Shown piece by piece: positions 1-5,801 of a stretch of 9,779 nucleotides of DNA. This DNA comes from DASRSS01 sp035656335 (GTDB taxonomy: Bacteria; Actinomycetota; Actinomycetes; Mycobacteriales; Jatrophihabitantaceae): assembly GCA_035656335.1 (NCBI GenBank), contig DASRSS010000187.1, forward strand, positions 1 to 9,779, given 5' to 3'. The translations under genes were made by a program, and so were the position numbers. The notes below the pieces were generated by a model. It made no database searches. It was not told the DNA's origin and saw only the letters and a program-made list of their open reading frames with translations. Positions within the stretch are counted from its first letter, which is position 1, and each line of letters starts with the position of its first letter.

Positions 1-377
1 CCGACCTCGCCCTCGCCGCGCACCACCGCGTCGATCGCGCCGTCGGCCTGCTCCAGCACGTGCCTGCCGATGAACGAGACCGAGTGGCCGCCGACGAACA
101 CGTAGCACGACGGGTGCCGCCGCTTGATCTCGCGCGCGAGATCGATCACCTCGGGGACGTTGGCCAGATAGTTGAGCCCGAAGCCGACCGCCTCGGGCTC
201 GAACTCGGCCAGCTCGCGGTAGAGGTCCTGATGCCGGAACACCTGCAGGTCGATGAGGCGGACCTCGTGGCCGGCCGCGCGGGCGGCGGCTGCCACGCGC
301 TCGACACCGAGGGGTTCGAGGCGCAGGAAGATCTCTGAATACAGCAGGGCGCTGGGGTGGACGAACAGGGTACGCAT
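1..377 (-). CDS. hpnR: B12-binding radical SAM protein, HpnR-like, N-terminal part
   Basis: Partial gene: 125 codons are visible from the ATG at 377 and the reading frame stays open to the left edge. The protein begins MRTLFVHPSALLYSEIFLRL and continues as an alternating beta/alpha domain. Marker segments are LIDLQV (residues 41-46), NYLANVPEVIDLA (69-81), VFVGGHSVSF (93-102) and VVRGEGEV (118-125). This is the cobalamin-binding Rossmann domain found at the N-terminus of class B radical SAM enzymes, and NYLANVPE plus FVGGHS are what I recall from HpnR, the hopanoid C-3 methylase, which adds a methyl group to the A ring of hopanoids. The CxxxCxxC cluster that would prove radical SAM chemistry lies outside the window. 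A GGAG at 385-382 sits four bases before the ATG. The radical SAM/B12 call is firm; HpnR itself is a family-resemblance judgement, and another B12-radical SAM methylase remains possible. Confidence 0.75.
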   Translation of the reverse strand, partial: MRTLFVHPSALLYSEIFLRLEPLGVERVAAAARAAGHEVRLIDLQVFRHQDLYRELAEFEPEAVGFGLNYLANVPEVIDLAREIKRRHPSCYVFVGGHSVSFIGRHVLEQADGAIDAVVRGEGEV

Positions 378-458
378 GCGGCTCCGACCGGCGAAGCGAC
401 GCGAGTTCCTCTCGCGGCGGATGCCCGGCGGCGTGGCTACGCGGCACCCTTGCCTTCG

Positions 459-489
459 ACCTTAGTGACTACGCAGGTCGCCCTGTCAA
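459..489 (-). promoter_or_regulatory. candidate sigma-70 type promoter for the HpnR-like gene
   Basis: Reading the minus strand, a perfect TTGACA (489-484) is followed after 19 bases by TAAGGT (464-459). This places transcription start about 70-75 bases upstream of the ATG at 377. The -35 box is a full consensus match, rare by chance in such GC-rich DNA, but the spacer is two bases longer than optimal and the -10 is only a TAnnnT match. It lies just downstream, in the same direction, of the tandem repeat at 495-554. Confidence 0.4.
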
Positions 490-494
490 AGCAG

Positions 495-554
495 GCGCTC
501 CAGCCCGCTGAATCCTGGATTCACCGCGCTCCAGCCCGGCGAATCCGGGATGCA
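495..554. repeat. two-copy tandem repeat, 31-bp period
   Basis: Two 29-bp units (495-523 and 526-554) match at 25 of 29 positions, separated by two bases, and share the core GCGCTCCAGCCCG followed by GAATCC. The first unit carries a perfect inverted repeat, GAATCC-T-GGATTC (511-523); in the second this is degraded to GAATCCGGGATGC. The block sits between the 3' end of tRNA-Leu and the TTGACA of the HpnR-like gene. It could be a pair of regulator sites, a remnant of a dispersed repeat, or a weak tRNA read-through barrier; no T-run follows it. Confidence 0.7.
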
Positions 555-568
555 GCGACGATCAAGAG

Positions 569-652
569 TGTCCGAGGGGGGACTTGAACCCCCACGCCCT
601 TTACGGGCACTAGCACCTCAAGCTAGCGCGTCTGCCATTCCGCCACCCGGAC
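569..652 (-). tRNA. tRNA-Leu (anticodon GAG)
   Basis: The minus strand folds into a complete cloverleaf of 84 nt. The acceptor arm GTCCGGG (652-646) pairs with CTCGGAC (576-570), with one G-U, and the discriminator base is A. The anticodon stem CTAGC/GCTAG encloses the loop TTGAGGT, giving anticodon GAG (619-617), which reads CUC and CUU leucine codons. The long variable arm (GCCC/GGGC pairing) is that of a class II tRNA, as expected for leucine, and GGTTCAA marks the T loop. No CCA is encoded; the next bases are CTC. A TAAACT box at 671-666, about 14 bases upstream of the 5' end, is a plausible -10 element, with no recognisable -35. Confidence 0.97.
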
Positions 653-757
653 GAGTGCACGGGCGAGTTTAGCCCATCGCCACCGCTGCTCCGGACGGCC
701 TCCGGACGCCGGCCGTGGCGGCCCGCACCTCCCGACACGCCGAGGCCCGCGCTTCAA

Positions 758-787
758 CTATCGGGATAGCTCACGTAGAGCTAACAT
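758..787 (+). promoter_or_regulatory. overlapping palindromes and possible -10 box upstream of the secreted protein gene
   Basis: Two inverted repeats overlap by three bases: CTATC-GG-GATAG (758-769) and TAGCTC-ACGTA-GAGCTA (767-783). Both have perfect arms. The second runs into TAACAT (782-787), a fair -10 hexamer, about 80 bases before the ATG at 866. No good -35 is visible 17 bases upstream (TATCGG), which would fit an activated or alternative-sigma promoter. The segment is AT-richer than its surroundings. Operator function is inferred from symmetry and position only. Confidence 0.4.
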
Positions 788-865
788 GTGCTGGTCACGG
801 CGGGGAGTGGCGTGCTGCTGGCCGCCGGACGACCTTTTGCCCGTCCCCGAACAGAGGTGGAGAGC

Positions 866-1918
866 ATGCCCAGCGCCCGCGTGCGTGGCACGGTGCTGGC
901 CGGGATCGCCGGCCTGGCACTGAGCGCCATGTTCGGGTTCGCTCCGGCGGCCTCTGCCGATACCGGATCCTCGCCCGCCCCGCTGGGCCTACTCGGCACT
1001 ACTGTCGGCGGCACGCTCGGCGTCGTTAGCTCCACGCTCAACGGGCTCACTGGGTCGCTGACCCCGCCGGCCGATCGCGGAGCCGCGCACGTGGCGGCCG
1101 CGTCCAGCAGCCACCACGTCAAGCACGCGACCCATCGCGCCCACCGGGCGGCGCACCACCCGGCTCGCTCCACCGGCCCGGCGCACCGCGGCCGGTCCGG
1201 CCACGCCTGGACGGGCCACGGCCAGGCCCACCGGGCGACGCAGCACCACTCGGCGGGTGCGCGGCACGGCCTCCTGGCTCCCGCGCAGCGGCACAACGCC
1301 CGGCCGGCGGACGTGCGAGGGGCAGCTCACGGGCACGCGAAGCTGACCGCGTTCCAGTCGACGCCCACGCCGCAGAACCAGGGGCTGCTCGGCGGCTTGC
1401 TGGGCGGGCTGACGTCGCTCGTCAACGGGACGATCTCCGGCGTGACCGGCCTGGTCGGCGACACGACGCACGGTCTCGGGCAGCTACTCGGCGGGGGACA
1501 GTCCTCGTCCGCGCCGCCGCCGCACTCGCCACCGCCGACGGCACCGGGCGGCGGATCGAGCACGCCGTCCGCACCGGGATCGTCGACCCCGCCGTCGGCA
1601 CCCCACCAACCGCCGGCGACCGCTGGGGGCACCCCGGCCGGGAGCACGCCGGCCACGCACCCGCACCGCACGCTCGGACGCGCCCTGCCGGCGCCCGCGG
1701 ACGTCCCGTCGCTGATCTCCACCCCGTCCCGCACCGTCGTGCCGACCACCCGGCCGCAGCCGACGCCGGCCTCGACCCCGATCGCCGGGCGCGTGGTGCC
1801 GGTGTCGCTGACCAGCGCGCCGAGCGGCTGGGTGCTGTTCGCCGCGGTGGGACTGTTCACGATCGCCGTGGTCTTCATGGTTCTCGGCGCGGGATACCGC
1901 GGCCGCCGCGCCCGCTGA
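866..1918 (+). CDS. secreted His-rich/Pro-rich protein with C-terminal membrane anchor
   Basis: The protein has 350 residues from the ATG at 866, chosen because GAGGTGGAG lies just upstream and a classical signal peptide starts there: basic MPSARVRG, a hydrophobic core, and a likely cut after ASA (residues 29-31). Next come a Gly/Leu/Ser/Thr segment (41-65), a histidine-rich stretch (73-160, 18 His with many Arg/Ala), a second Gly/Leu segment (173-210), a Pro/Ser/Thr/Gly region (213-305), and a membrane span (321-343) followed by the basic tail YRGRRAR. No LPXTG motif precedes the span, so it is probably held by the membrane rather than by sortase. I recognise no enzymatic domain. The Pro/Ser/Thr region resembles a wall-spanning stalk, and the His-rich part could bind divalent metals; both are inference. 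The M20 peptidase gene follows after 36 bases and may be co-transcribed. An upstream in-frame GTG at 788 would destroy the signal peptide layout. Confidence 0.8.
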   Translation: MPSARVRGTVLAGIAGLALSAMFGFAPAASADTGSSPAPLGLLGTTVGGTLGVVSSTLNGLTGSLTPPADRGAAHVAAASSSHHVKHATHRAHRAAHHPARSTGPAHRGRSGHAWTGHGQAHRATQHHSAGARHGLLAPAQRHNARPADVRGAAHGHAKLTAFQSTPTPQNQGLLGGLLGGLTSLVNGTISGVTGLVGDTTHGLGQLLGGGQSSSAPPPHSPPPTAPGGGSSTPSAPGSSTPPSAPHQPPATAGGTPAGSTPATHPHRTLGRALPAPADVPSLISTPSRTVVPTTRPQPTPASTPIAGRVVPVSLTSAPSGWVLFAAVGLFTIAVVFMVLGAGYRGRRAR

Positions 1919-1954
1919 CCGGGGCGCGCCCGGCGGCTGGTGTAGGAACGACAC

Positions 1955-3265
1955 ATGACCCAACCCCCCATCGCGAGCACCGCTGCCCAGGACGAGGCCG
2001 TCTCCCTGCTGAGTGATCTCGTCCGCATCAACACGTCCAACCCCACCCACCCGGAGCGGCCCGCCGCCGAGTGGGTGGCCGCGAAGCTGGACGAGGTCGG
2101 TATCGCGTCGCAGATCCTCGAGGCCGCGCCTGGCCGGGCATCCACGGTCGCGCGGATCCAGGGCAGCGACCCGCGCCGGCCGCCGCTGCTGATCCACGGC
2201 CACCTGGACGTCGTCCCGGCCGAGGCCAGCGAGTGGTCCGTGGACCCGTTCGCCGGCGAGGTCCGCGACGGCTACGTCTGGGGACGCGGCACGGTGGACA
2301 TGAAGGACATGGACGCGATGGTGCTCGCGCTCGTGCGCGACTGGGCGCGCACCGGCCGCAAGCCCCCGCGCGACATCGTTCTCGCGTTCGTCTCGGACGA
2401 GGAGGCCGGCGGGCGCGAGGGCGCGCACTATCTGGTCGATTCCCACGCCGACCTGTTCGCCGACTGCACCGAGGCGATCAGCGAGGTGGGCGGGTTCTCG
2501 GTCTCGCTCGGCGACAGCGCCCGCGCCTACCTCATCCAGACCGCCGAGAAGGGCATCAACTGGCTGCGCCTGCGCGCGTCCGGCCGTCCCGGCCACGGCT
2601 CGATGGTGCACGACGACAACGCGGTGACGCGGCTCGCCGCGGCCGTGTCACGCATCGGCGCGCACGAGTTCCCTGTCGTCATCACCGACACCGTTCGCTC
2701 CACGATCGAGGCGTTGGCCGAGCTGACCGGCATGGACCTGGACCCCGACGACGTGCAGACCTGGCTGCCCAAGCTCGGGCCCGCGGCGCGGATGATCGGC
2801 GCGACGATCCGCAACACCGCCAACCCGACGATGCTGCACGCCGGCTACAAATCCAACGTGATCCCGTCCTCGGCCGAGGCGACGATCGACTGCCGATTCC
2901 TGCCCGGCCAGGAGCAGGCGCTGCTGGAGACGATCGACGAGCTCGCCGGCGAGGGCGTGGTGCGCGAGACGATCGTGCAGGACATCGCTGTCGAGACCGG
3001 CTTCGACGGCGCGCTGGTGGACGCGATGTCCGCCGCGCTGCGGGCCGAGGACCCGGGCGCGCATCCGTTGCCGTACATGATGAGCGGCGGTACGGACGCG
3101 AAGTCGTTCTCCACCCTGGGCATGCGCTGCTTCGGCTTCTCGCCGCTGCTGCTGCCCGCCGACCTGGACTTCACCTCGCTGTTCCACGGCATCGACGAGC
3201 GCGTTCCGGTGGACGGGCTCAAGTTCGGTGTCCGCGTGCTGGACCGGCTGCTGTCCAACTGCTGA
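1955..3265 (+). CDS. M20/M25/M40 family metallo-hydrolase (peptidase)
   Basis: A 436-residue zinc-dependent amidohydrolase/peptidase of the ArgE/DapE/CPG2 superfamily, cytosolic (no signal peptide). All expected motifs are present in order: HGHLDVVP (81-88) with metal ligand His83 and catalytic-site Asp85, GRGTVDMKD (110-118) with bridging Asp115, SDEE (147-150) with the general-base Glu149 and ligand Glu150, SEVGG around Glu177, and FHGIDERVP with His411. The dimerisation insert with GRPGHGS lies in the middle, and SGGTDAKSF precedes the last His. Length is normal for the family. From memory it is close to the mycobacterial Rv2141c type. Members cleave a peptide or N-acyl bond, but the substrate cannot be read from sequence. 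The ATG at 1955 has TAGGAAC a few bases upstream. The gene ends just before the first palindrome bordering ligB. Confidence 0.95.
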   Translation: MTQPPIASTAAQDEAVSLLSDLVRINTSNPTHPERPAAEWVAAKLDEVGIASQILEAAPGRASTVARIQGSDPRRPPLLIHGHLDVVPAEASEWSVDPFAGEVRDGYVWGRGTVDMKDMDAMVLALVRDWARTGRKPPRDIVLAFVSDEEAGGREGAHYLVDSHADLFADCTEAISEVGGFSVSLGDSARAYLIQTAEKGINWLRLRASGRPGHGSMVHDDNAVTRLAAAVSRIGAHEFPVVITDTVRSTIEALAELTGMDLDPDDVQTWLPKLGPAARMIGATIRNTANPTMLHAGYKSNVIPSSAEATIDCRFLPGQEQALLETIDELAGEGVVRETIVQDIAVETGFDGALVDAMSAALRAEDPGAHPLPYMMSGGTDAKSFSTLGMRCFGFSPLLLPADLDFTSLFHGIDERVPVDGLKFGVRVLDRLLSNC

Positions 3266-3273
3266 CGCAGTCG

Positions 3274-3321
3274 GATCTTGATGGTCGGATGCAGCTATGA
3301 CCGCACCGGGGCATCAAGATC
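3274..3321. repeat. 48-bp palindromic element, copy 1 (5' end of ligB)
   Basis: Arms GATCTTGATG (3274-3283) and CATCAAGATC (3312-3321) are perfect reverse complements separated by 28 bases. The interior pairs only partly (for example TGC 3290-3292 with GCA 3303-3305). The ligB start codon ATG (3297-3299) lies at the exact centre and the right arm encodes ligB codons 6-9. The same arms with the same 28-base spacing recur at the 3' end of ligB, so this is a copy of a structured repeat and not a chance palindrome. Confidence 0.85.
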
Positions 3322-4859
3322 ACGGGACGGCGCTGGCCGACGTCGCGGCCGCGTCCGCCGACGTCGGTGCCACGTCCTCGCGGCTGGCGAAGGCGGCACG
3401 CATCGCCGAGCTGTTGCGCCGGGCACGACCCGAGGACGTCGCGACCGTGGTGTCCTGGCTGTCCGGCGAGCTGCCGCAGCGGCAGATTGGCGTGGGCTGG
3501 GCGGCGCTGCGCTCGCTGCCACCTGCCGCTGACCAGAGCAGGCTCACGGTCGCCGGCGTGGACGCGGCCTTCACCGCGATCGGCGCGATCTCGGGGACCG
3601 GCTCGCAGGCGCGCCGCGCAGCCGAGCTCGCCGAGCTGTTCGGCGCCGCGACCGCGGACGAGCAGACGTTCCTGCGCCGGCTGCTCGGCGGCGAGCTGCG
3701 CCAGGGCGCGCTGCTCGGCGTGATGGCCGAGGCGATCGCGAAGGCGGCGTCCGTCCCGGCTGCCGAGGTGCGGCGCGCGGCCATGCTCGGCGGCGACCTG
3801 CCGTCCGTCGCGGCCGCCGCGCTCGCCGGCGGGACGGACGCGCTGGCCCGGTTCCGGCTGCGGGTGGGCCGTCCGGTTGGGCCGATGCTCGCGCAGACCG
3901 CGACCTCGGTCGAGGACGCGCTCACCCGCCTCGGCGAGCGTGCCGCGTTCGAGGCGAAGCTGGACGGTGCCCGCGTGCAGATCCACCGGGACGGCACCGA
4001 GGTCGGGATCTTCACTCGGTCGCTGGACGACGTGACCGCGCGCCTGCCGGAGGTGGTCGAGGGGGTTCTCGCGCTGCCGGTCCGCGCCCTGGTGGCCGAC
4101 GGCGAGGCGATCGCGCTGCGGCCCGGCGGGCGGCCGCAGCCGTTCCAGGTCACCGCCGCCCGGTTCGGGCGCAAGGTCGACGTAGCCGCAGCTAGAGCGG
4201 CTCAGCCGCTGCAGGCGTTCGTGTTCGACGTGCTGCACCTGGACGGCACCGATCTGATCGACCGGCCGACGTCCGAGCGGCTCGAGATCCTCGACGGAAT
4301 TGTCCCCGCGTCGTCCCGCGTCGACCGGCTCGTCACCGACGATCCCGCCGCCGCGCAGGCTTTCCTGGACGTGACGCTTGCCGCCGGACACGAGGGCGTG
4401 ATGGCCAAGTCGCTGACCGCGCCGTACGAGGCCGGGCGCCGCGGCGCTGGCTGGCTGAAGGTCAAACCGGTGCACACGCTGGACCTGGTCGTGCTCGCCG
4501 TCGAGTGGGGCTCGGGCCGCCGCGCCGGCACGCTGTCGAACATCCACCTGGGCGCCCGCGATCCCGAGACCGGCGGATTCGTCATGCTGGGCAAGACGTT
4601 CAAGGGCATGACCGACGCGATGCTCGCCTGGCAGACCGAGCGGTTCCTCGAGCTGGAGACGTCCCGCGATCGGCACGTGGTGCACGTCCGTCCGGAGCAG
4701 GTGGCCGAGATCGCGTTCGACGGCATCCAGACGTCGAGCCGCTATCCGGGCGGGATGGCGCTGCGGTTCGCCCGTGTCGTCCGCTACCGCGACGACAAGA
4801 CCGCCGCCGAGGCGGACACGATCGACACCGTGCGCGCTCTGCATTCCGCGCGATCTTGA
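3297..4859 (+). CDS. ligB: ATP-dependent DNA ligase LigB
   Basis: A 520-residue ATP-dependent DNA ligase. Residues 15-217 form the N-terminal DNA-binding domain (ATSSRL, SWLSGELPQRQIGVGW, GGELRQG, AAMLGGDL). The nucleotidyltransferase domain has motif I EAKLDGAR with the adenylated Lys221, motif III VADGEAI (266-272), IIIa FVFDVLH (308-314), IV HEGVMAK (365-371) and V GWLKVKP (385-391). The OB domain follows, with motif VI RYRDDK (496-501). From memory the match to mycobacterial LigB (about 507 residues) is nearly end to end. LigB seals nicks using ATP and is an accessory to the essential NAD-dependent LigA, most likely in repair. The ATG at 3297 is the only ATG that fits, but its ribosome site is weak (GGATGCAG). 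The first 13 residues or so are not part of the family core and are partly encoded by the flanking palindrome. The TGA stop lies inside the second palindrome. Confidence 0.97.
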   Translation: MTAPGHQDHGTALADVAAASADVGATSSRLAKAARIAELLRRARPEDVATVVSWLSGELPQRQIGVGWAALRSLPPAADQSRLTVAGVDAAFTAIGAISGTGSQARRAAELAELFGAATADEQTFLRRLLGGELRQGALLGVMAEAIAKAASVPAAEVRRAAMLGGDLPSVAAAALAGGTDALARFRLRVGRPVGPMLAQTATSVEDALTRLGERAAFEAKLDGARVQIHRDGTEVGIFTRSLDDVTARLPEVVEGVLALPVRALVADGEAIALRPGGRPQPFQVTAARFGRKVDVAAARAAQPLQAFVFDVLHLDGTDLIDRPTSERLEILDGIVPASSRVDRLVTDDPAAAQAFLDVTLAAGHEGVMAKSLTAPYEAGRRGAGWLKVKPVHTLDLVVLAVEWGSGRRAGTLSNIHLGARDPETGGFVMLGKTFKGMTDAMLAWQTERFLELETSRDRHVVHVRPEQVAEIAFDGIQTSSRYPGGMALRFARVVRYRDDKTAAEADTIDTVRALHSARS

Positions 4860-4899
4860 TGCCTAGGCGCGGCGATAGCCGCGGGTAGCCATCAAGATC
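4852..4899. repeat. 48-bp palindromic element, copy 2 (3' end of ligB), probable hairpin
   Basis: It has the same perfect arms GATCTTGATG (4852-4861) and CATCAAGATC (4890-4899), again 28 bases apart. Here the interior is also symmetrical: CTA (4863-4865) pairs with TAG (4886-4888), and CGCGGC (4868-4873) pairs with GCCGCG (4878-4883) around a GATA tetraloop, so 19 of 22 opposed positions pair. The ligB stop codon TGA (4857-4859) lies in the left arm. It fills most of the 55-base gap between the convergent ligB and DUF5703 genes, so it may act as a bidirectional transcription barrier. There is no U-tract on either side, so it is not a canonical intrinsic terminator. Confidence 0.85.
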
Positions 4900-4914
4900 A
4901 GGAAAGGGTGCGGA

Positions 4915-5151
4915 CTACAGGGACAGGACGGGCAGCGGCAGCGGCGCGCCCGGTCGCCTGCGGCGGCGCAGCACCACCCGCCGGGTGCCGTCGGTGTACC
5001 GCTGCACGCGGGCCAGCTCCCAGCCGCCGAACTCCGCGTGCAAAGACAGCTGCGCCGCTGCGTTGGGCCGGCTGACGTCGGCCGGAATCCGCAGCGGCGC
5101 GTACTCCCAATCGGGGTCTGCAGCCCCCTCGGTCGTCTTCATTCGACTCAT
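4915..5151 (-). CDS. DUF5703 family small protein
   Basis: A 78-residue protein, last gene of the tetR-GMC-ADC-DUF5703 operon. Its ATG (5151-5149) overlaps the TGA of the upstream ADC-like gene as ATGA, and no clear ribosome site precedes it, so translation is probably coupled to that gene. The core matches the DUF5703 family as I remember it: WEYAPLRIPADVSR (15-28), LSLHAEFGGWELARV (35-49), YTDGTRRVVLRR (52-63), then a basic RRRR tract and a Pro/Leu tail. The family is small, actinobacterial and of unknown function; it has no signal peptide or membrane span. A second in-frame ATG three codons on is an equally possible start. Ending 55 bases from ligB, it is convergent with that gene. Confidence 0.85.
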   Translation of the reverse strand: MSRMKTTEGAADPDWEYAPLRIPADVSRPNAAAQLSLHAEFGGWELARVQRYTDGTRRVVLRRRRRPGAPLPLPVLSL

Positions 5152-5801
5152 TGAACGCCGGTGTTGCCCGGATCTCCACTCCGCGCCGGGGCCGGCGAGC
5201 CGAACCGCATCCGGAAGTCGCCGACCGTCAGCGTCAGCAGCGGGCGGCGGCCGGCCAGGAACCCCAGCGGTCCGGACGGGTCCGCGGTGAACCGCGCCCG
5301 CGACAGGCCCAGCCGCGACCGGGACCGCACCGGCGTCACCTTGGCCCGCCCGTCCAGCGCCTGAGCCACGCTGAACCGCACCGGCCAGCGGCCCGACAGC
5401 CACGCGACCGGCCGGACGGTGCCGGTGGCGATCGCGTGACCGTCCGCCGTCGCGGCGAACTCGGTGCCCCGGAACTCGAAGTCGGCCAGCTCCTTGGGGA
5501 TGCCCCACAGCGCGCGGCCGCCGTCGCGCGAGGGCACGCTGTCGACCCAGATCCGCGCGATGCTCGGCGCGAGGTGCCGGCCGCGGCGCACCAGGACGGT
5601 GGCCATCAGCTCGCGGTAGCTGAGCACGCCGCCGGGCTCGTACGACACCCAGGCCGTGCCGACGATCGCGAGCGGTCCCAGCCGGACCGGGCGCCAGCCG
5701 GGCGGGACCTCGTCGACGGGCACGGCGTGCAGCGGCACCAGGAACACGGACGAGTGCAGCTGGCCGTGCAGCTCCCACGGCTCCTGCGGGTACCCGCTCA
5801 C
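5148..5801 (-). CDS. acetoacetate decarboxylase (ADC) family protein
   Basis: A 217-residue protein starting at a GTG (5801-5799) that overlaps the stop of the upstream GMC gene as GTGA. This start gives MSGYPQEPWELHGQL and the normal ADC-family length; a longer open frame upstream is only antisense-like read-through of GC-rich sequence. Family landmarks are VPPGWRPVRLGPLAIVG (32-48), SYRELM (61-66), the signature WGIPKELADF (99-108) and a C-terminal beta-rich cone. In classical acetoacetate decarboxylase the catalytic Lys115 forms a Schiff base with the keto substrate and the next residue, Lys116, lowers its pKa. Here the catalytic Lys is kept (Lys103) but the neighbour is Glu104. This argues against plain acetoacetate decarboxylation and for another Schiff-base reaction (aldol, hydratase, cyclase-like) on a keto compound, or a binding role. 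Co-translation with the oxidoreductase suggests it handles that enzyme's ketone product. Confidence 0.88.
   Translation of the reverse strand: MSGYPQEPWELHGQLHSSVFLVPLHAVPVDEVPPGWRPVRLGPLAIVGTAWVSYEPGGVLSYRELMATVLVRRGRHLAPSIARIWVDSVPSRDGGRALWGIPKELADFEFRGTEFAATADGHAIATGTVRPVAWLSGRWPVRFSVAQALDGRAKVTPVRSRSRLGLSRARFTADPSGPLGFLAGRRPLLTLTVGDFRMRFGSPAPARSGDPGNTGVQ

Noticed and set aside
569..652. Integration (attB) site at the tRNA-Leu 3' end
   Set aside because: No duplicated tRNA 3' fragment, integrase or other mobile-element gene is visible in the window.
690..708. Short direct repeat TCCGGACG upstream of tRNA-Leu
   Set aside because: Eight bases of GC-rich sequence repeated once is within chance for this composition and has no further structure.
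788..865. Upstream GTG start for the secreted protein
   Set aside because: It would put 26 residues before the signal peptide; the ATG at 866 has its own Shine-Dalgarno sequence and begins a classical leader.
1500..1680. Tandem DNA repeat in the Pro/Ser/Thr-coding region
   Set aside because: The sequence is compositionally biased (CCG, TCC, GCA codons) but has no regular period; it is better described as a low-complexity linker.
3219..4844. 541-codon open frame on the minus strand, opposite ligB
   Set aside because: Antisense shadow of a highly conserved ligase in GC-rich DNA; the product is Arg/Gly/His-rich with no recognisable domain.
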